A stretch of DNA of 64,000 bases, taken from the NCBI GenBank assembly GCA_036898135.1, contig CM072527.1, positions 330,558 through 394,557 on the forward strand, in the 5' to 3' direction. Positions 16,894 through 48,475 of this stretch are shown in pieces (the first letter of the stretch is position 1; every line of letters begins with the position of its first letter). The notes beneath the pieces were generated by a model. The model worked only from the letters and a program-made list of their open reading frames with translations, made no database searches and was not told the origin of the DNA. Made by a program: the position numbers and the translations under genes. Source of the DNA: Oncomelania hupensis. Taxonomy: Eukaryota > Mollusca > Gastropoda > Littorinimorpha > Pomatiopsidae.

Positions 16894-17315
16894 ATCACGC
16901 CATGCCAAGCCATGCAGTGCATCGTTATTGTCCGCCTTCCATAATGAGAATAGTGACACCCCACTCACCACCTCTGAGGCCCCCTTCCACGAACATACTC
17001 ACCCCCACCCCTCCTACCTCACCCCATCCCCAGCCTCAACACACAAACCCAACACACAGAGGGGACATGTCCACAACAGCCATAACAGAACTGGCCAATA
17101 ACATTTTCAGGGGTCGGAAAAGCTTTCTTTGGTAGTATTGCTATCCAGACGCAGGTTGTCTGATTTTAGCCTTTTATAAGTTTTTTTGTGTGTTTTTGTT
17201 TCACTTTTTCAATAGCGACGCACAAGTCTCTTTTGCCATTTATATCTATCGAACTCATTATGTTCTTAGTTGAGACCTACGTAAATTCTTTTTGGGATTA
17301 TTCTTCCTTGCTACA

Positions 17316-17815
17316 NNNNNNNNNNNNNNNNNNNNNNNNNNNNNNNNNNNNNNNNNNNNNNNNNNNNNNNNNNNNNNNNNNNNNNNNNNNNNNNNNNNNN
17401 NNNNNNNNNNNNNNNNNNNNNNNNNNNNNNNNNNNNNNNNNNNNNNNNNNNNNNNNNNNNNNNNNNNNNNNNNNNNNNNNNNNNNNNNNNNNNNNNNNNN
17501 NNNNNNNNNNNNNNNNNNNNNNNNNNNNNNNNNNNNNNNNNNNNNNNNNNNNNNNNNNNNNNNNNNNNNNNNNNNNNNNNNNNNNNNNNNNNNNNNNNNN
17601 NNNNNNNNNNNNNNNNNNNNNNNNNNNNNNNNNNNNNNNNNNNNNNNNNNNNNNNNNNNNNNNNNNNNNNNNNNNNNNNNNNNNNNNNNNNNNNNNNNNN
17701 NNNNNNNNNNNNNNNNNNNNNNNNNNNNNNNNNNNNNNNNNNNNNNNNNNNNNNNNNNNNNNNNNNNNNNNNNNNNNNNNNNNNNNNNNNNNNNNNNNNN
17801 NNNNNNNNNNNNNNN
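17316..17815. other. Assembly gap, exactly 500 N
   Basis: The run of N is exactly 500 bases, a fixed placeholder length used by scaffolding software rather than a measured distance. Open frames running through it are not real. The sequence on the right (decayed L2-like LINE) has no relation to the sequence on the left (intron of the GIMAP-like gene). Confidence 0.98.
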
Positions 17816-19610
17816 CTGTTTATATTACATTTCTTTATCCCTGCTTTACCAACAACAACCGTTGCAATCTTCTTCAGTCTGCCTACAGATCTGGTCACAG
17901 CACTGAGACTGTTCTTCTGCGTGTTTGCAATGATATTCTTTCTGCCATTGACCATGACAACATCCCTGTTCTTCTTCTTCTGGACAATTCTGCTGCGTCC
18001 GACACGATCGATCATACCATCTTGCTTAATCGCCTTGAGAGTCTGTTTGGCATTCAGTCCACATCTCTCCGTTGGTTCTCATCGTATTTACAAGACCGTT
18101 CTCAATCTGTACCTGTCAACAATTTTTCCTCCGCTGCTTCTCCTCTCCTTTTTGGTGTCCTGGTTTTTTTTTCGTGTTTACACCACTCCACTATCCTTTG
18201 TGTCCTGTTTTTTTTGTGTGTTTACACCACTCCACTATCCTTTGTCATCAAGCAACACTCTGTTGGTAATCGAATTTTTGCTGATGATGCACAACTTCAA
18301 AAGTCTGCAAAACCCTGTAACATTGACACTAACGGACACCTTACGTGACTCTACTACTGATATTAAGACATGGATGACAAACAACATGCTCAGACTAAAT
18401 GACGACAAAACAGAAGCTCTCCTTTTCTCCAGTTCAACTTCTCTGCCCCTTCTCTTACCATTGGATCTTCCGCTGTTCTCTATTCTGACAAGACCAAAAA
18501 TGTAGGAGTTATCATTGATTCTGAGCTCTCGATGAATGATCACATTTCAAAAGTATACCAAATATGCTAATTTGAATTAAGGCGAATCAGTTCAATCCGT
18601 CGTTTCCTCACTGTAGATGCGTACTGTCCAGAATAGACTATTGCAACTCTTTACTTATTGGCTGCAATGACTCTACCCTAGCACCCTTTCAAAAAGTTCA
18701 GAACGCTGCTGTGAGGCTTGTTTTCAAGTCAAATCGAAAACAACCATGCACCCCTTTCTTGCGCAAACTTCAATGGTTACCTGTTTTAGAACGCATAAAG
18801 TATTAAGCAGCCTGTATTTGCTATAATATCATCTCTGGATCACCTCCCGAGTATCTTAATGAATTAGTTACTCTGTACAATCCTTCTCGCAGCCTTGGCT
18901 CTTCGAGCGATACTTGACTCAACGGAAATCACATGGTCTCCGATCTTTTTCTGGTTATGGACCTCAGCTCTGGAACTTTCTTTTCCTCCGATGTCAGACA
19001 CACTCCTTCAATTCAAAGTTTTAAAAGCAACATGAAAACCTTTCTCTTTCAGCAGCACTTTAGTATAAATAGTATCCCCACTTTCTGGAAATTTAGTGCT
19101 TTAAATTCCCACTGTCGCTGTCTTTCTCATTTGCTCTTTCTCATTCCTGCTCTGTTCTATCAATCTGCTATACTATCGTCTTCTTCGCTAGACCAGTTTC
19201 CTACCTTTTTTCTTGAAAACTCTTCCGGGACAAGACTCCTTGTTTGTGTATGAGGTCTGTTGGATCAGCTTGGGAATATTGGACGCTTTCTGCCAGGTGG
19301 TCACTAGGGCTTCCTATGATGTTATTATTTAGCAATGTAGGCATTTTATATGTGTGTGTTTTGTTGATAATTTATAATGATGTTTGTATTCTATTTTGTT
19401 TTTGTAAACGGGGGTTCGATAAGTTGGGGTGAAGCCTCAGCCGTCCCCTGCGTGGGATGTCTTTATTGTAAAGTGACTGGCTGGTGGAGAGCTTTCGGTT
19501 TTACCACTAGGGTTGTTTCAGCAGATCTTTTATGCGGATCAGGGGTTGTCCGGTCATGATTTGGCTCGGAAGAGTCCGCTGGACCCAAAGCAATAGTAAT
19601 GTAATGTTTT
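17816..19610 (+). pseudogene. L2/CR1-like LINE, decayed RT plus full 3' UTR
   Basis: The frame near 17870-18160 reads RT motifs (SAYRSGHSTETVLLRVCND, then DTIDHTILLNRLESLFGI, then SYLQDRSQSV). FADDAQLQ (the YxDD box equivalent) is at about 18280. A ~45-bp tandem duplication (18160-18250) replaces the region after LLFGV. Further frames (DIKTWMTNNMLRLNDDKTE) are shifted. The RT ends near SFKSNMKTFLFQQHFS (~19010-19065). The 3' UTR is the family seen at 4715, 6763, 46274 and 47889 and ends in GTCCGCTGGAC at 19574-19584. The 5' part is cut by the gap. Confidence 0.8.
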
Positions 19611-19948
19611 GTGTGTTTGTGTGCGTGCATTTGTATGCTGTAGTATCTATATATATAAATTGCTTAGCCGGAAGTCCTTATTCGCCACTACTATAAAGTT
19701 TGTCCGGTATGGACGCTGATTTGGCCAGGTGCTGGCCGCTGGGAATCGGCCTGCTGTGTGCTCAAAAGCAGCGAAATCGTTATAGTCGACATTTCCTTAC
19801 CGAATGTTTAACCGTTTCTGAGATAAATAAATAAACAAAATGTCCACAAACTGCAATAGCCTCATTCCGCGCGCTTCCATTAAAAATCAAATTGAGGTTT
19901 CAGCATGTTTTCCCATATAGACCAAAAAATTGATCGTTTCTGTACGAA
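19611..19948. other. Unassigned sequence between LINE and tRNA-like unit
   Basis: I recognise no gene. It has a (TA)4 stretch and an A-rich segment (AAATAAATAAATAAAC) that could be a worn retroposon tail. Confidence 0.4.
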
Positions 19949-20020
19949 GCATTGATAGATCAGTTGGTAACACTTTCGCCTACCGTATAGGGCGACACAA
20001 GTTCGATTCCGACGCGGGCC
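19949..20020 (+). mobile_element. tRNA-like SINE head (72 nt)
   Basis: It is tRNA-sized, with an A-box-like TAGATCAGTTGGTAA and a B-box-like AGTTCGATTCC, plus a plausible 5-bp anticodon stem (CGCCT/GGGCG). The acceptor ends do not pair, and ATATTTTTTTT follows directly. It is read as a tRNA-derived SINE 5' part rather than a working tRNA gene. Confidence 0.55.
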
Positions 20021-20089
20021 ATATTTTTTTTAATGTTTTTTTTTTCCTCTACAATATGGATATTTTTCTTTTTAATTTAGGCTTTTTAC

Positions 20090-20095
20090 CATTAC

Positions 20096-20179
<84 letters not shown>

Positions 20180-20291
20180 TATTATTATTTATAATATTAT
20201 ATCTTATATCAAATTTTCTTTTAAAACCTTGGTGTTTATGATTTCTATTTGTATTATTCAAAATTATTATTATTATTATTATTAACATTAA

Positions 20292-20335
<44 letters not shown>

Positions 20336-20356
20336 AGGATCGGGATGGGGTGGTAC

Positions 20357-20416
<60 letters not shown>

Positions 20417-20521
20417 TATAAACTAATAATAATAATAATTATTATTATAATTATAATATCTTATATCAAATTTTATTTTAAAACCTTGGTGTTTTTTATG
20501 ATTTCTATTTGTATTATTCAC

Positions 20522-20590
<69 letters not shown>

Positions 20591-20593
20591 CAA
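20090..20593. repeat. (TTA)n arrays with a ~260-bp tandem duplication
   Basis: Long TTA arrays alternate with the block ATATCTTATATCAAATTTT, AAAACCTTGGTG, ATTTCTATTTGTATTATTCA. This block and the AAGGATCGGGATGGGGTGGTACG segment each occur twice, with the second copies starting near 20455 and 20591. Confidence 0.85.
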
Positions 20594-20599
20594 GGATCG

Positions 20600-20935
20600 G
20601 GATGGGGTGGTACGTGTAGGTAAAAGGGGGCTACGGGTAGGTTTAAAGGGGCATGGGTAGGCATAACGGGGATACGGGTATATATAAGGGGGTATGGTGA
20701 TGGTCGATTCCTTTCATCCATACCTGCGAAACGATCAACGGGGAAGTATCAAGGAGGGTACAGGTAGGGTACAAGGGGGATACGAAAGGTATCAAGGGGT
20801 TATGGAGAGGTATCAAGTGGGTTCGGGGAGGTATTAAGGGGTATGATGAGGCATCATGGGGGGGACGGGGAGATATCGGGGGGGGGGGGGGGGGGTATGA
20901 TGAGGTATCAAGGGGGATATGGGGAGGTATCATCG
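20600..20935. repeat. G-rich degenerate minisatellite
   Basis: Irregular repeats of ~20-25 bp around the theme GGTATCAAGGGGGATATGGGGA, including a G run of about 17 near 20879-20895. The plus strand has many closely spaced G3-G7 runs that could form G-quadruplexes. Confidence 0.8.
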
Positions 20936-21114
20936 TCCAAATGAAACTCGCAGACAACAGTTGTCTCTCTGTCTACATTTTAAACAGCAACCTGTGTACC
21001 CTGGCTTGCCAGGGTACAAAAACCACTAGTTATATATAAAACATGAATGTATGATTAGATGGATGTGGGTGTGTGCGCGCCAAGATCCGCAGGTTAGGCG
21101 CCTTACAAATGCTA

Positions 21115-21147
21115 AGTAGTAGTAGTAGTAGTAGTAGTAGTAGCAGT

Positions 21148-21181
<34 letters not shown>

Positions 21182-21182
21182 T
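21115..21182. repeat. (AGT)n/(AGC)n microsatellite
   Basis: A compound trinucleotide tract, AGT then AGC then AGT. Confidence 0.9.
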
Positions 21183-21608
21183 CAAACATGTTTATAACTA
21201 CTTTTTTCTGTATAATTATATTCCTGAGTAGTTTTCATTATCAACTGCGGAAAATACTTGATTTAAAATATTTGTTGTTTCTGATTGACTGAACTATGTA
21301 GAATATGGAAGAATTCCATTGACTGAATTTATTTCTAATAATTTAACAATGTTTTCTGTAGTTTTGATAATTGTACAGCTCATAGATTTTTTTTTATGAA
21401 CATAATTTTGATTTTTGAAATAATTATTATTAAAGAGGAAGTCGCCATTCTCCCTCCAGTCTGTGTGCAAGTAATATCTCAAATGACGTAGAGGTAGTGT
21501 TGTGCGTGTGTTGTGCGAGGTGTTCGTGGTAATATGTGAATGAAACCAGCCAGCCAATCAACACCTGAGGTGAAGGTCGCGAGAGGAGACGACGAGGCTG
21601 TGACAGTG

Positions 21609-21680
21609 GAGCCGGGTAGCTCAGTTGGTAAAGGGCTTACTAGTATCCGAAAGGTCCCTGGTTCGAATACCGGATTGGCC
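21609..21680 (+). mobile_element. tRNA-like SINE head
   Basis: An A-box GTAGCTCAGTTGGTAA and a B-box GGTTCGAATACC lie at tRNA spacing. The terminal 7-mers pair apart from one mismatch, but the anticodon arm is poor. It is followed by a T-rich unrelated body. A tRNA-derived SINE or tRNA pseudogene fits better than a functional tRNA. Confidence 0.55.
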
Positions 21681-22374
21681 AACGTGTGACCATATTTTAT
21701 TTTCCCCTTACCATCAACTGGTTCGCTGGTGTCAGAATATTGTGACCAGTAGTCGCCTATACGCTCCGGTGTCGTGTGACTATAAACTACAGTTACGATG
21801 CTGAGAGCGGGACAGATCGTCATTTGGGAAGTCATCGTTGAAGCAACAGAGCGGCAGTGCATTGCAGTTATTAATTAGCTGTTGTGCTAGGGTAGCATAG
21901 CGAGATCTTCTCGTACATGACTCTCGACACACGACGACAGCAAATATGATAAGGTAGTAAAACCAGTAAACAAACTACGACAACCCCGACACAACATTAG
22001 GTGTCAGTCAGTCAGTTTGACAGCGTATATTATAATGTTGAATGTATGTAGTGCTATTTAACTTTTCCAGTTGGAAGCGTTTGTGTATTGTTGGACGTGA
22101 CCTGTTTCTCACTGGAGGGGGTCGTCTACTTCTCTTTACTCGCTGCATAGGAAAATGCGCCTGGTCTTCGTGGACAGAAAGAACTTTCTTGTGCGTGTGA
22201 ATGACTTAATCTGTTTCTACCAACGCACCCAAACACCATTTTACATGCATAAGTTTTGTTTTGGGTTGGAGACATCTGTACACTCTAATTACAGAGGAAG
22301 TTGACCACAAATAACACAATTTTAAAAGAAAGAAAGAAAGAAAAAAACGGAAAAGATTTTACCACCGTGATGAC
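21681..22374. other. Unassigned non-coding stretch
   Basis: No gene recognised. An imperfect (AAAG)n is at 22325-22345. Confidence 0.4.
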
Positions 22375-22605
22375 TATCCTATCCTATACCGTAATTCGAA
22401 GGTCGTTGGGGAACCACAGATGGTCGTTTAACCAGCGTACTCCATCTTTCTTTGTTCTCAGCAACCCTCATGGCTTCGTTCAGTGCCAAGCCAGTCCATT
22501 CTCGAATGTTGTCCTCCCACCTCTTTTTCTGTCTCTCTCTTCTTCTGCCTCCTTGCTCCGTGCCTTGAAGGATGGTTTTTGCAAAGCCTGATGCTCTAGT
22601 GACTA
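22375..22605 (-). mobile_element. RTE-like LINE 3' end, 231 bp, TSD TGATGAC
   Basis: The minus strand encodes the element C-terminus (GRRRERQKKRWEDNIREW, then MRVAENKERWSTLVKRPSVV), and the stop lies in the (GGATA)n tail. TGATGAC flanks both sides (22368-22374, 22606-22612), so this is a clean 5'-truncated insertion into the TGACCTTGA-type repeat. Confidence 0.8.
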
Positions 22606-23931
22606 TGATGACGTCGCTTGATTTGCATAAGTTTGGTTTTATATTAAAGACATCTGTAAATACAAAGTACATTGTTGCACCCAATATTGTTTTCTTGTAA
22701 ACTACTATGCTAACATAAAAATAAATAAAATATATAACATAAAATAAAATAAAAGAGTTGACGTTACCGCGATGACCTCACTCGAAATTTAAAAAACAAA
22801 AGATTTGTTTTAGTTTCAAGGCATCGGTATACTCCAATTGCATACGAAGTTTAAAGAAAACTAAAAGGGCAAAGCCCATATGAATTACGTGCTCCTTATG
22901 AAACTTGCATTTAACATGAAAATAAAGGCCCAGAAAAACCCATGAAATGGTGGCATTAAAATGCAAAGTAACACGGACTTTGATCTTTCGATGATTTTGA
23001 CCTTTAACTCGGGCTACAAATACGCTCACGTACAGTCAAATAAACTACAGTACCAGCTGTATTATGCCCAAAAACAGTGACCGAGTGATGACCTTGACCT
23101 TCAGTGACTTTGACCATGGGATGAGCTTCACGTGAACTTTCATGCTAATATATGATCAAATAACTCAGTGGGTTAAATATGGAGCCATTCCACTACATGA
23201 TGACCCATTTGTAACGTTTTTGCAAGGCCCAAAATGAACTTGACCTTCAAGGTCAACGCAAAAAGCGGAACTTATTTTAAAAACTAATCTATTCTCTCTC
23301 CGTACAAAGCGTGTGGACGGTATATATCTCATAGTTTAGTGTCAAGGTCATTTAAAAGTACCTATACTAACCCACTTAGGACAGCTCCAGTGACCTTGAC
23401 ATTGGAGAGAGGTTGACCAAATTTGCAAAATATGTGTGTCTTATTATTATCTATCATACTTCAAAGAATCGTACATTCAGTATTGAGAAAAAAGTGAAAT
23501 TTCGTCATTTTTATTACTAACATTAATTTTGTTGACCCTGTTACCTTGACCTTAAAAGTGAAGTCATTCCTTCACTGATGATTTATGAGACCTCATGGAT
23601 ATACACCATCTTACCAAGTTTGGTTGTGATAGTTGAAATAGGTTCTGAGATATTAATCTACTTGCAAATTTTGCGACGGCAGACAGATAGACGGACGGGC
23701 GGACATTTTTTTTTAAAATGTCATCTTTGCACTATTTCGGACTCGCCTCGCACAGATTTGCAAAAACATGAAATGTATGTATGTAGGTCATTAGAAAGTT
23801 CAGAAATAACAAACAACAACAAAACTAAAAAGATGTCACAATGTCTTCCCCCGATTGGCATAAGTTTGATTTTATGTTGAAATCATCTGGGAAGTCTAAG
23901 TAGATACCAAGTTTGAATCAAATCCATCCAA
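22606..23931. repeat. TGACCTTGA-rich dispersed repeat
   Basis: It has TGACCTTGA at 23089-23097 and others, a perfect 17-bp palindrome TTGACCTTCAAGGTCAA at 23240-23256, then CAAGTTTGGTTGTGATAG, GACGGACGGGCGG and GGACTCGCCTCGCACAGA at 23620-23760. The same modules occur at 3630-4665, 49170-49971/55576-55740 and 56610-56891. No coding capacity is visible and the class is unknown. Confidence 0.65.
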
Positions 23932-24277
23932 AAGCGCGATCACATCACTCCACTACTCCGTAAGCTTCATTGGCTCCCCATAGAGGCCCGCATTAAATAC
24001 AAACTGTCCGTACTGTGCCACAATTTCTTCTCTGGAACCTGCCCTTCATACCTGTCAGATCTGCTGTCTGTCTATGTCCCTTCTCGCACTTTTCGCTTTT
24101 CTTCTGACTCTCGCACACTCTGCATTAAAAAAAACAACACCAAAATGTACGGAGAACGGGCATTCACCTATTGTGCACCCAGACAATGGAACACTCTTCC
24201 AGCCAACATCAGACACAAGTAGACCACACCCTCATTCAAGCAAGCTCTAAAATCTCACCTCTCTCACCTATCCTGAC
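23932..24277 (+). pseudogene. L2-like LINE ORF2 C-terminal fragment
   Basis: GCGCGATCACATCACTCC begins a frame reading HWLPIEARIKYKLSVL, then SYLSDLLSVYVPSRTFR and ERAFTYCAPRQWNTLPANIR. It has an internal stop and ends at the normal ORF end. It has no 3' UTR and abuts the next LINE directly. Confidence 0.7.
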
Positions 24278-24560
24278 TATTCAGTTCTCATCCTCAGCGA
24301 GAAATCTCGGCTACATTCTCTCTGTTGACCTGTCCCTCAACAACCACATCTCCAGCGTCTGTCGCTCTGCATACACGGCCATCCGCCAAATCAGCTCCTT
24401 TCGCCACTATCTTACAGTCACTGCCACCAAAACCCTAGTCTGCGCTCTCGTCCTTTCTCGTCTTGACTATTGCAACTCTCTCATCGCTGGCTCCCCAAAA
24501 CACATCATTGACAAACTACAAAAAGATCAGAACTTAGCAGCTAGACTAGTATTCCGAGCA

Positions 24561-44819
<20,259 letters not shown>

Positions 44820-44843
44820 GGTGACTTGTCTTAGTTACGGCGT
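44820..44843 (-). other. 5' UTR part of GIMAP exon 1, preceded by a splice acceptor
   Basis: Reading the minus strand, a pyrimidine-rich stretch ending in TTCTTTGTTTAG precedes 24 nt of leader and then the ATG at 44819. The leader has an in-frame TAA, so the ATG is the true start. The acceptor implies at least one upstream non-coding exon. Confidence 0.65.
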
Positions 44844-45307
44844 CTAAACAAAGAAGACGATCAGGTCGAAAATTAAGCACTGCGTAGTGCAGGGAGAGGC
44901 AGTCTCTACATTAGCAATAATATTTAATGCCTGAGGAAGGTAGACTTTGCTGTAGGACAGGTAAGACAGATGACTAGCAATTGAATTCTTGCTGCTAGCT
45001 GTAGTCTGGCTTGGGTTAAGCGAAATGAATCAAGAGGTTAACTTGTATGATCGCTTTTGCGAGAATCAACGATGAACAGTCTCTTCATTATTGACCCGTG
45101 CAAAGTTGTCCGAAAATAGATATAAGTTATATTTTCTTTCAACTCTCTTCCACAGCGTTGTAGTCCTCATCCATCGTTGTTCATCGTTGATCATTTATTT
45201 TCACACCCATTAAAAGGCTTTCAATTCCTAATAACCGAAACATGTAAGTCCGCCATTAAAAAGCGACCAGCTCAGTTTCAGTTTCAAATAAACTAATTCC
45301 GACTTAC

Positions 45308-45365
45308 GACGTCGTGCAGTGGATGAAATCGCCACAGACTGTCCCGTCAGGATAATTATACTCGC
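45308..45365 (-). other. Probable upstream exon (58 nt) of the GIMAP-like gene
   Basis: On the minus strand a strong acceptor (TTTCTCGTTGCAG) and a consensus donor (GTAAGT) enclose 58 nt, about 465 bp upstream of the exon carrying the start codon. Splicing it to 44843 opens no frame into the ATG, so it would be 5' UTR. One frame of the exon reads as a short cysteine-containing peptide ending at the TAA just before the ATG. A coding role in an overlapping transcript is therefore not fully excluded. Confidence 0.5.
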
Positions 45366-45542
45366 CTGCAACGAGAAATAAATAAAACCATGATCAAACT
45401 GGTTACTTGGATGGGGAAGTAAGTTGACGATAGTGCAAAAACCCCAAGCAAACACTAGGTCCTTGCCACCACCACCACCCCTTCCTCTCCTCTCCGCTCC
45501 CCAGGTCTTCCATAATTGCTCAAATGTCGTTAGGCGAAATGC

Positions 45543-46138
45543 GGAAAAACAGTTGGCGCCTTAGGAGGCTTGAGTTAGATTATGCGTTGAACAGCGCTTG
45601 TAGCAGCTCTTGAGGTGATAAAGCGCTTTGTCTGAACTTCTTTTTTTCTAAAGCGCTTTGTAAGAACTTTTTTTTCTAAAGCGCTTTGTAAGAAACCACC
45701 TTGTTTCTGGGGACATGCTAAAAAACTGTTAAAAAGTGACGGACAGAGCGGAATTTTACTATAAGGGTTCGGGTAATGGTTAGTTGTAGATCTATCCCTA
45801 GCCCTTGCTCTAACCCTTTTATCTACAAAATTGCGCTTTTCCGTCTGAAAAACCCATTTGCCTTCTTGGATTCTGAAATTGTATGAAACCAAATGAGGAC
45901 ACTATCCGGCGTCAACAAACGGTTCGAAAGTATTCTCAAACGGTTCGCAAAAGACAGTTGACCTAGAAACAAATACAGCTTGACCTAATTCGTCGCCTAG
46001 AGGAGAACGAAACTTACTTTTCCTTGCATTTTCAAAGTTACCTTGGATCTGGGAACATGCGCAGGTTCCCAGATACCAAACTGTGTCTCCAGATGACCGT
46101 ATAAAAACAAATATACCTTGTTTCTGGGGACAATTATA

Positions 46139-46174
<36 letters not shown>

Positions 46175-46260
46175 TTCTTACATAGCGCTTTACCACCTCA
46201 AGAGCTGCTAAAGGCGCTGTTCAACACATGATCTAACTCAAGCCTCCCAAGGCTAGACGA
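45543..46260. repeat. Inverted pair of SINE-like fragments
   Basis: GGAGGCTTGAGTTAGATTATG, GTTGAACAGCGC and AGCAGCTCTTGAGGTG (45555-45625) occur inverted at 46165-46255. Three AAAGCGCTTTGT units (45618-45695) and a duplicated CCTTGTTTCTGGGGACA (45699, 46116) lie between them, with (GA)n at 46143-46170. The arms match the 5'-proximal part of the SINE-like insert at 52178-52497. Confidence 0.6.
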
Positions 46261-46273
46261 GTTAGTTACTTAT

Positions 46274-46870
46274 TCATTGCTTACAGGGTCCAGCGGACTG
46301 CAAAGAGCCGAATCAGGACCACAAAATCAAGACCACAGATCGCTGAAAGAGGACTCACCGTGGTCCGCATAAAAGATCTGCCGAAACTACCCTAGTGGTA
46401 ACACTGAAGGCAAATCCACCAGCCGGTCACTTTACAATAAAGACATCCCACGCAGGGGATGCTGAGGCTAATTTATCGAGCCCCCGTTTACAAAAACAAA
46501 ATAGAATACAAACATCATTATAAAATATCAACAAAACACATACATATAAAATGTCTACATTGCCAAATAATAACACCATAGGAAGCCCCAGTGACCATTT
46601 GGCAGAAAGCGTCCAATATTCCCAAGCTGATCCAACAGACCTCACACACAAATGAGGAGTTTTGTCCCGGACGAGTTTTCAAGAAAAAAGGTATGTAACT
46701 GGTCTAGAAAAGAAGAAGATAGTATAGTAGATTGATAGAACAGAGTAGGAATGAGAAAGAACAAAGAAGAAAGACGGCGACAGTGGAATTTAAAGCACTA
46801 AATTTCCAGAAAGTGGGGATAGTACTATTTATACTGAAACCCTCGGCACCACCACGGGGGTAAGGCTAGA
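46274..46870 (-). mobile_element. 'GTCCGCTGGAC' L2-like LINE 3' UTR
   Basis: A near-complete minus-strand copy of the 3' UTR at 19065-19610. The hairpin motif is at 46288-46298, and the other end (GTATAAATAGTACTATCC, preceded by GGTGCCGAGGG) is at ~46820-46860. Confidence 0.75.
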
Positions 46871-47183
46871 CTAGCTAGACTTTATAGATATAGGTAGCCC
46901 ATGTTTAGTACCTGGCTCTATATAGAGCAGTTAAGGTGAAAAAACGAGTGAGAGAAGATAGGCACCACTCTCACAGAACAGGCCCATCGAAAAAGGAAGC
47001 CCCCCCCCCTCCCCCTCCCAAATATGAGGAGTTTTTTTTTTAGATTACTAAACTGTCGACAGGCAATGGGATTGAAGTCAACAATCTTGTCATGTAAATA
47101 TTATATGAAAGGAAATTAACAAAATTCAAGTAAATAAGTATGATAAATAATGATTAATTAATTAATGTTTTTAAAAAACTGAC
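46871..47183. other. AT-rich stretch with a C-run, nothing recognised
   Basis: A C9-type run is at ~47001-47010. No gene seen. Confidence 0.4.
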
Positions 47184-47500
47184 CTCCTGGGTATGCGTAA
47201 AAGTGGAAAACTCTTGCAGAATTTACAAACAAAAAGCTCTTGGAGCACAGGCGTGGAATAAAAAGAAATGTTGAAGACTGGATCAATGCCAGCACCCAAA
47301 TTTGGTCTGCAGAAAAGTCGACTTCGAACTGCACTGCAAACTGCGACCAACAAGAGGACAGAGCAATCTTTTCTACAAAATCTAGACGCGCGTTGCCGAC
47401 AGCAACAATGATAACTCTCGATAATGATAGGTCGTTAGGCACGTAAATGCAGCTCTGCGACCTAGCTTAAAATGGTAAAAGCCAACAATAGAGTTCGCGC
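47184..47500 (-). other. Possible first exon or other transcribed segment upstream of the GIMAP-like gene
   Basis: The minus strand is open for 95 codons from 47442 and ends in a good donor (GGAG then GTCAGT at 47183-47178). It is less AT-rich than its surroundings and is followed on its 5' side by CpG-containing DNA with a CRE-like TACGTCA near 47557. It could be the leader exon of the GIMAP-like gene or part of another gene. The translated frame is not recognised. Confidence 0.25.
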
Positions 47501-47888
47501 CGTGTTTACAGAACCAACCATTCAGAAAGGATTTTTGTCGTCCGCCAGCTTTACTACGTCACCTATCGACGCATGTTCTTGTTGCTTTGGAAAACTTGGC
47601 TCGATTACAAGTCGATATATTTCTCACTAGTTCTTGGATTTTCTGCATTTTCAAACCATTACATTGAACTTCCTTGAAGGGTTTGCGAGGTTTGACGTCT
47701 TCTTTTACAAAAAGAATCCCGCTTAGTATACAGTAAGTAATAGTATTTTTGCCTAAATGCATTAATATTGTTATGATCTAGTATGACTTATAATACATTA
47801 TCTTTTAAATCGTCAAACATATAATCAATCCATTGTGAAATATCGAAATACCTTTCCGTCTTCTTTTATTTCTCTTTTTTTATTTCTT

Positions 47889-48475
47889 CTCCCATGGGGG
47901 TGCCGGGGGTTTCTGTATAAATAGTATCCCCACTTTCTGGAAATTTAGTGCTTTAAATTCCCACTGTCGCTGTCTTTCTCCTTTGTTCTTTCTCATTCTT
48001 ACTCTTTTATACCAATCTACTATGACATCTTCTTCGCTAGACCAGTCACCTAACTTTTTTTCTTGAAAACTCTTCCAAAACCCCTCATTTGTTTATGAGG
48101 TCTGTTGGGAACGCTTGGGAATATTGGACGCTTTCTACCAAATGGTCACTAGGGCTTCCTATGATATTTAGCAATGTAGACATTTTATATGTGTGTTTTG
48201 TTAATATTTTATAATGATGTTTTTATTCTAGTGTGTTTTTGTAAACGGAGGTTCGATAAATTAGAGTATAGCCTCGGCGTCCCCTGCATGGGATGCCTTT
48301 ATTGTAAAGTGACCGGCTGGTAAAGTACCTTCAGTGTTACCACAAGGTTTGTTTCAGCAGATCTTTTATACGAGTCCTCTTTTAGCGAAGTTGTGGTCTT
48401 GACTTTGTGGTCCTGATTCGGCTCTTTGAAGTCCGCTGGACCCTTTAAACAATGAATAACTAACTTTTTATTTCT
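47889..48475 (+). mobile_element. 'GTCCGCTGGAC' L2-like LINE 3' UTR
   Basis: It starts GGGGGTGCCGGGGGTTTC, GTATAAATAGTATCC and ends GATTCGGCTCTTTGAAGTCCG with GTCCGCTGGAC at 48431-48441, then AATGAATAACTAAC. The shared GGTGCCGGG start here, at 4718 and at 46850 suggests these copies begin at a defined 5' point, like a non-autonomous derivative of the LINE. Confidence 0.75.

Noticed and set aside
16793..17135. Frames with repeated Gln-Tyr-Asn-Thr-Ile (also 41397-41739)
   Set aside because: Translation of the (AATAC)n array and C-rich flank; no gene support.
17188..18348. Open frames running through the N gap
   Set aside because: The gap is a placeholder; frames on its two sides belong to unrelated sequence.
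20049..20623. Poly-Leu, poly-Ile, poly-Asn and poly-Tyr frames
   Set aside because: Translations of (TTA)n arrays.
47158..47442. Minus-strand frame with a VGNA...VEKIA segment reminiscent of a von Willebrand A domain
   Set aside because: The resemblance covers only ~20 residues and lacks the metal-binding motif. Kept only as a possible transcribed exon.
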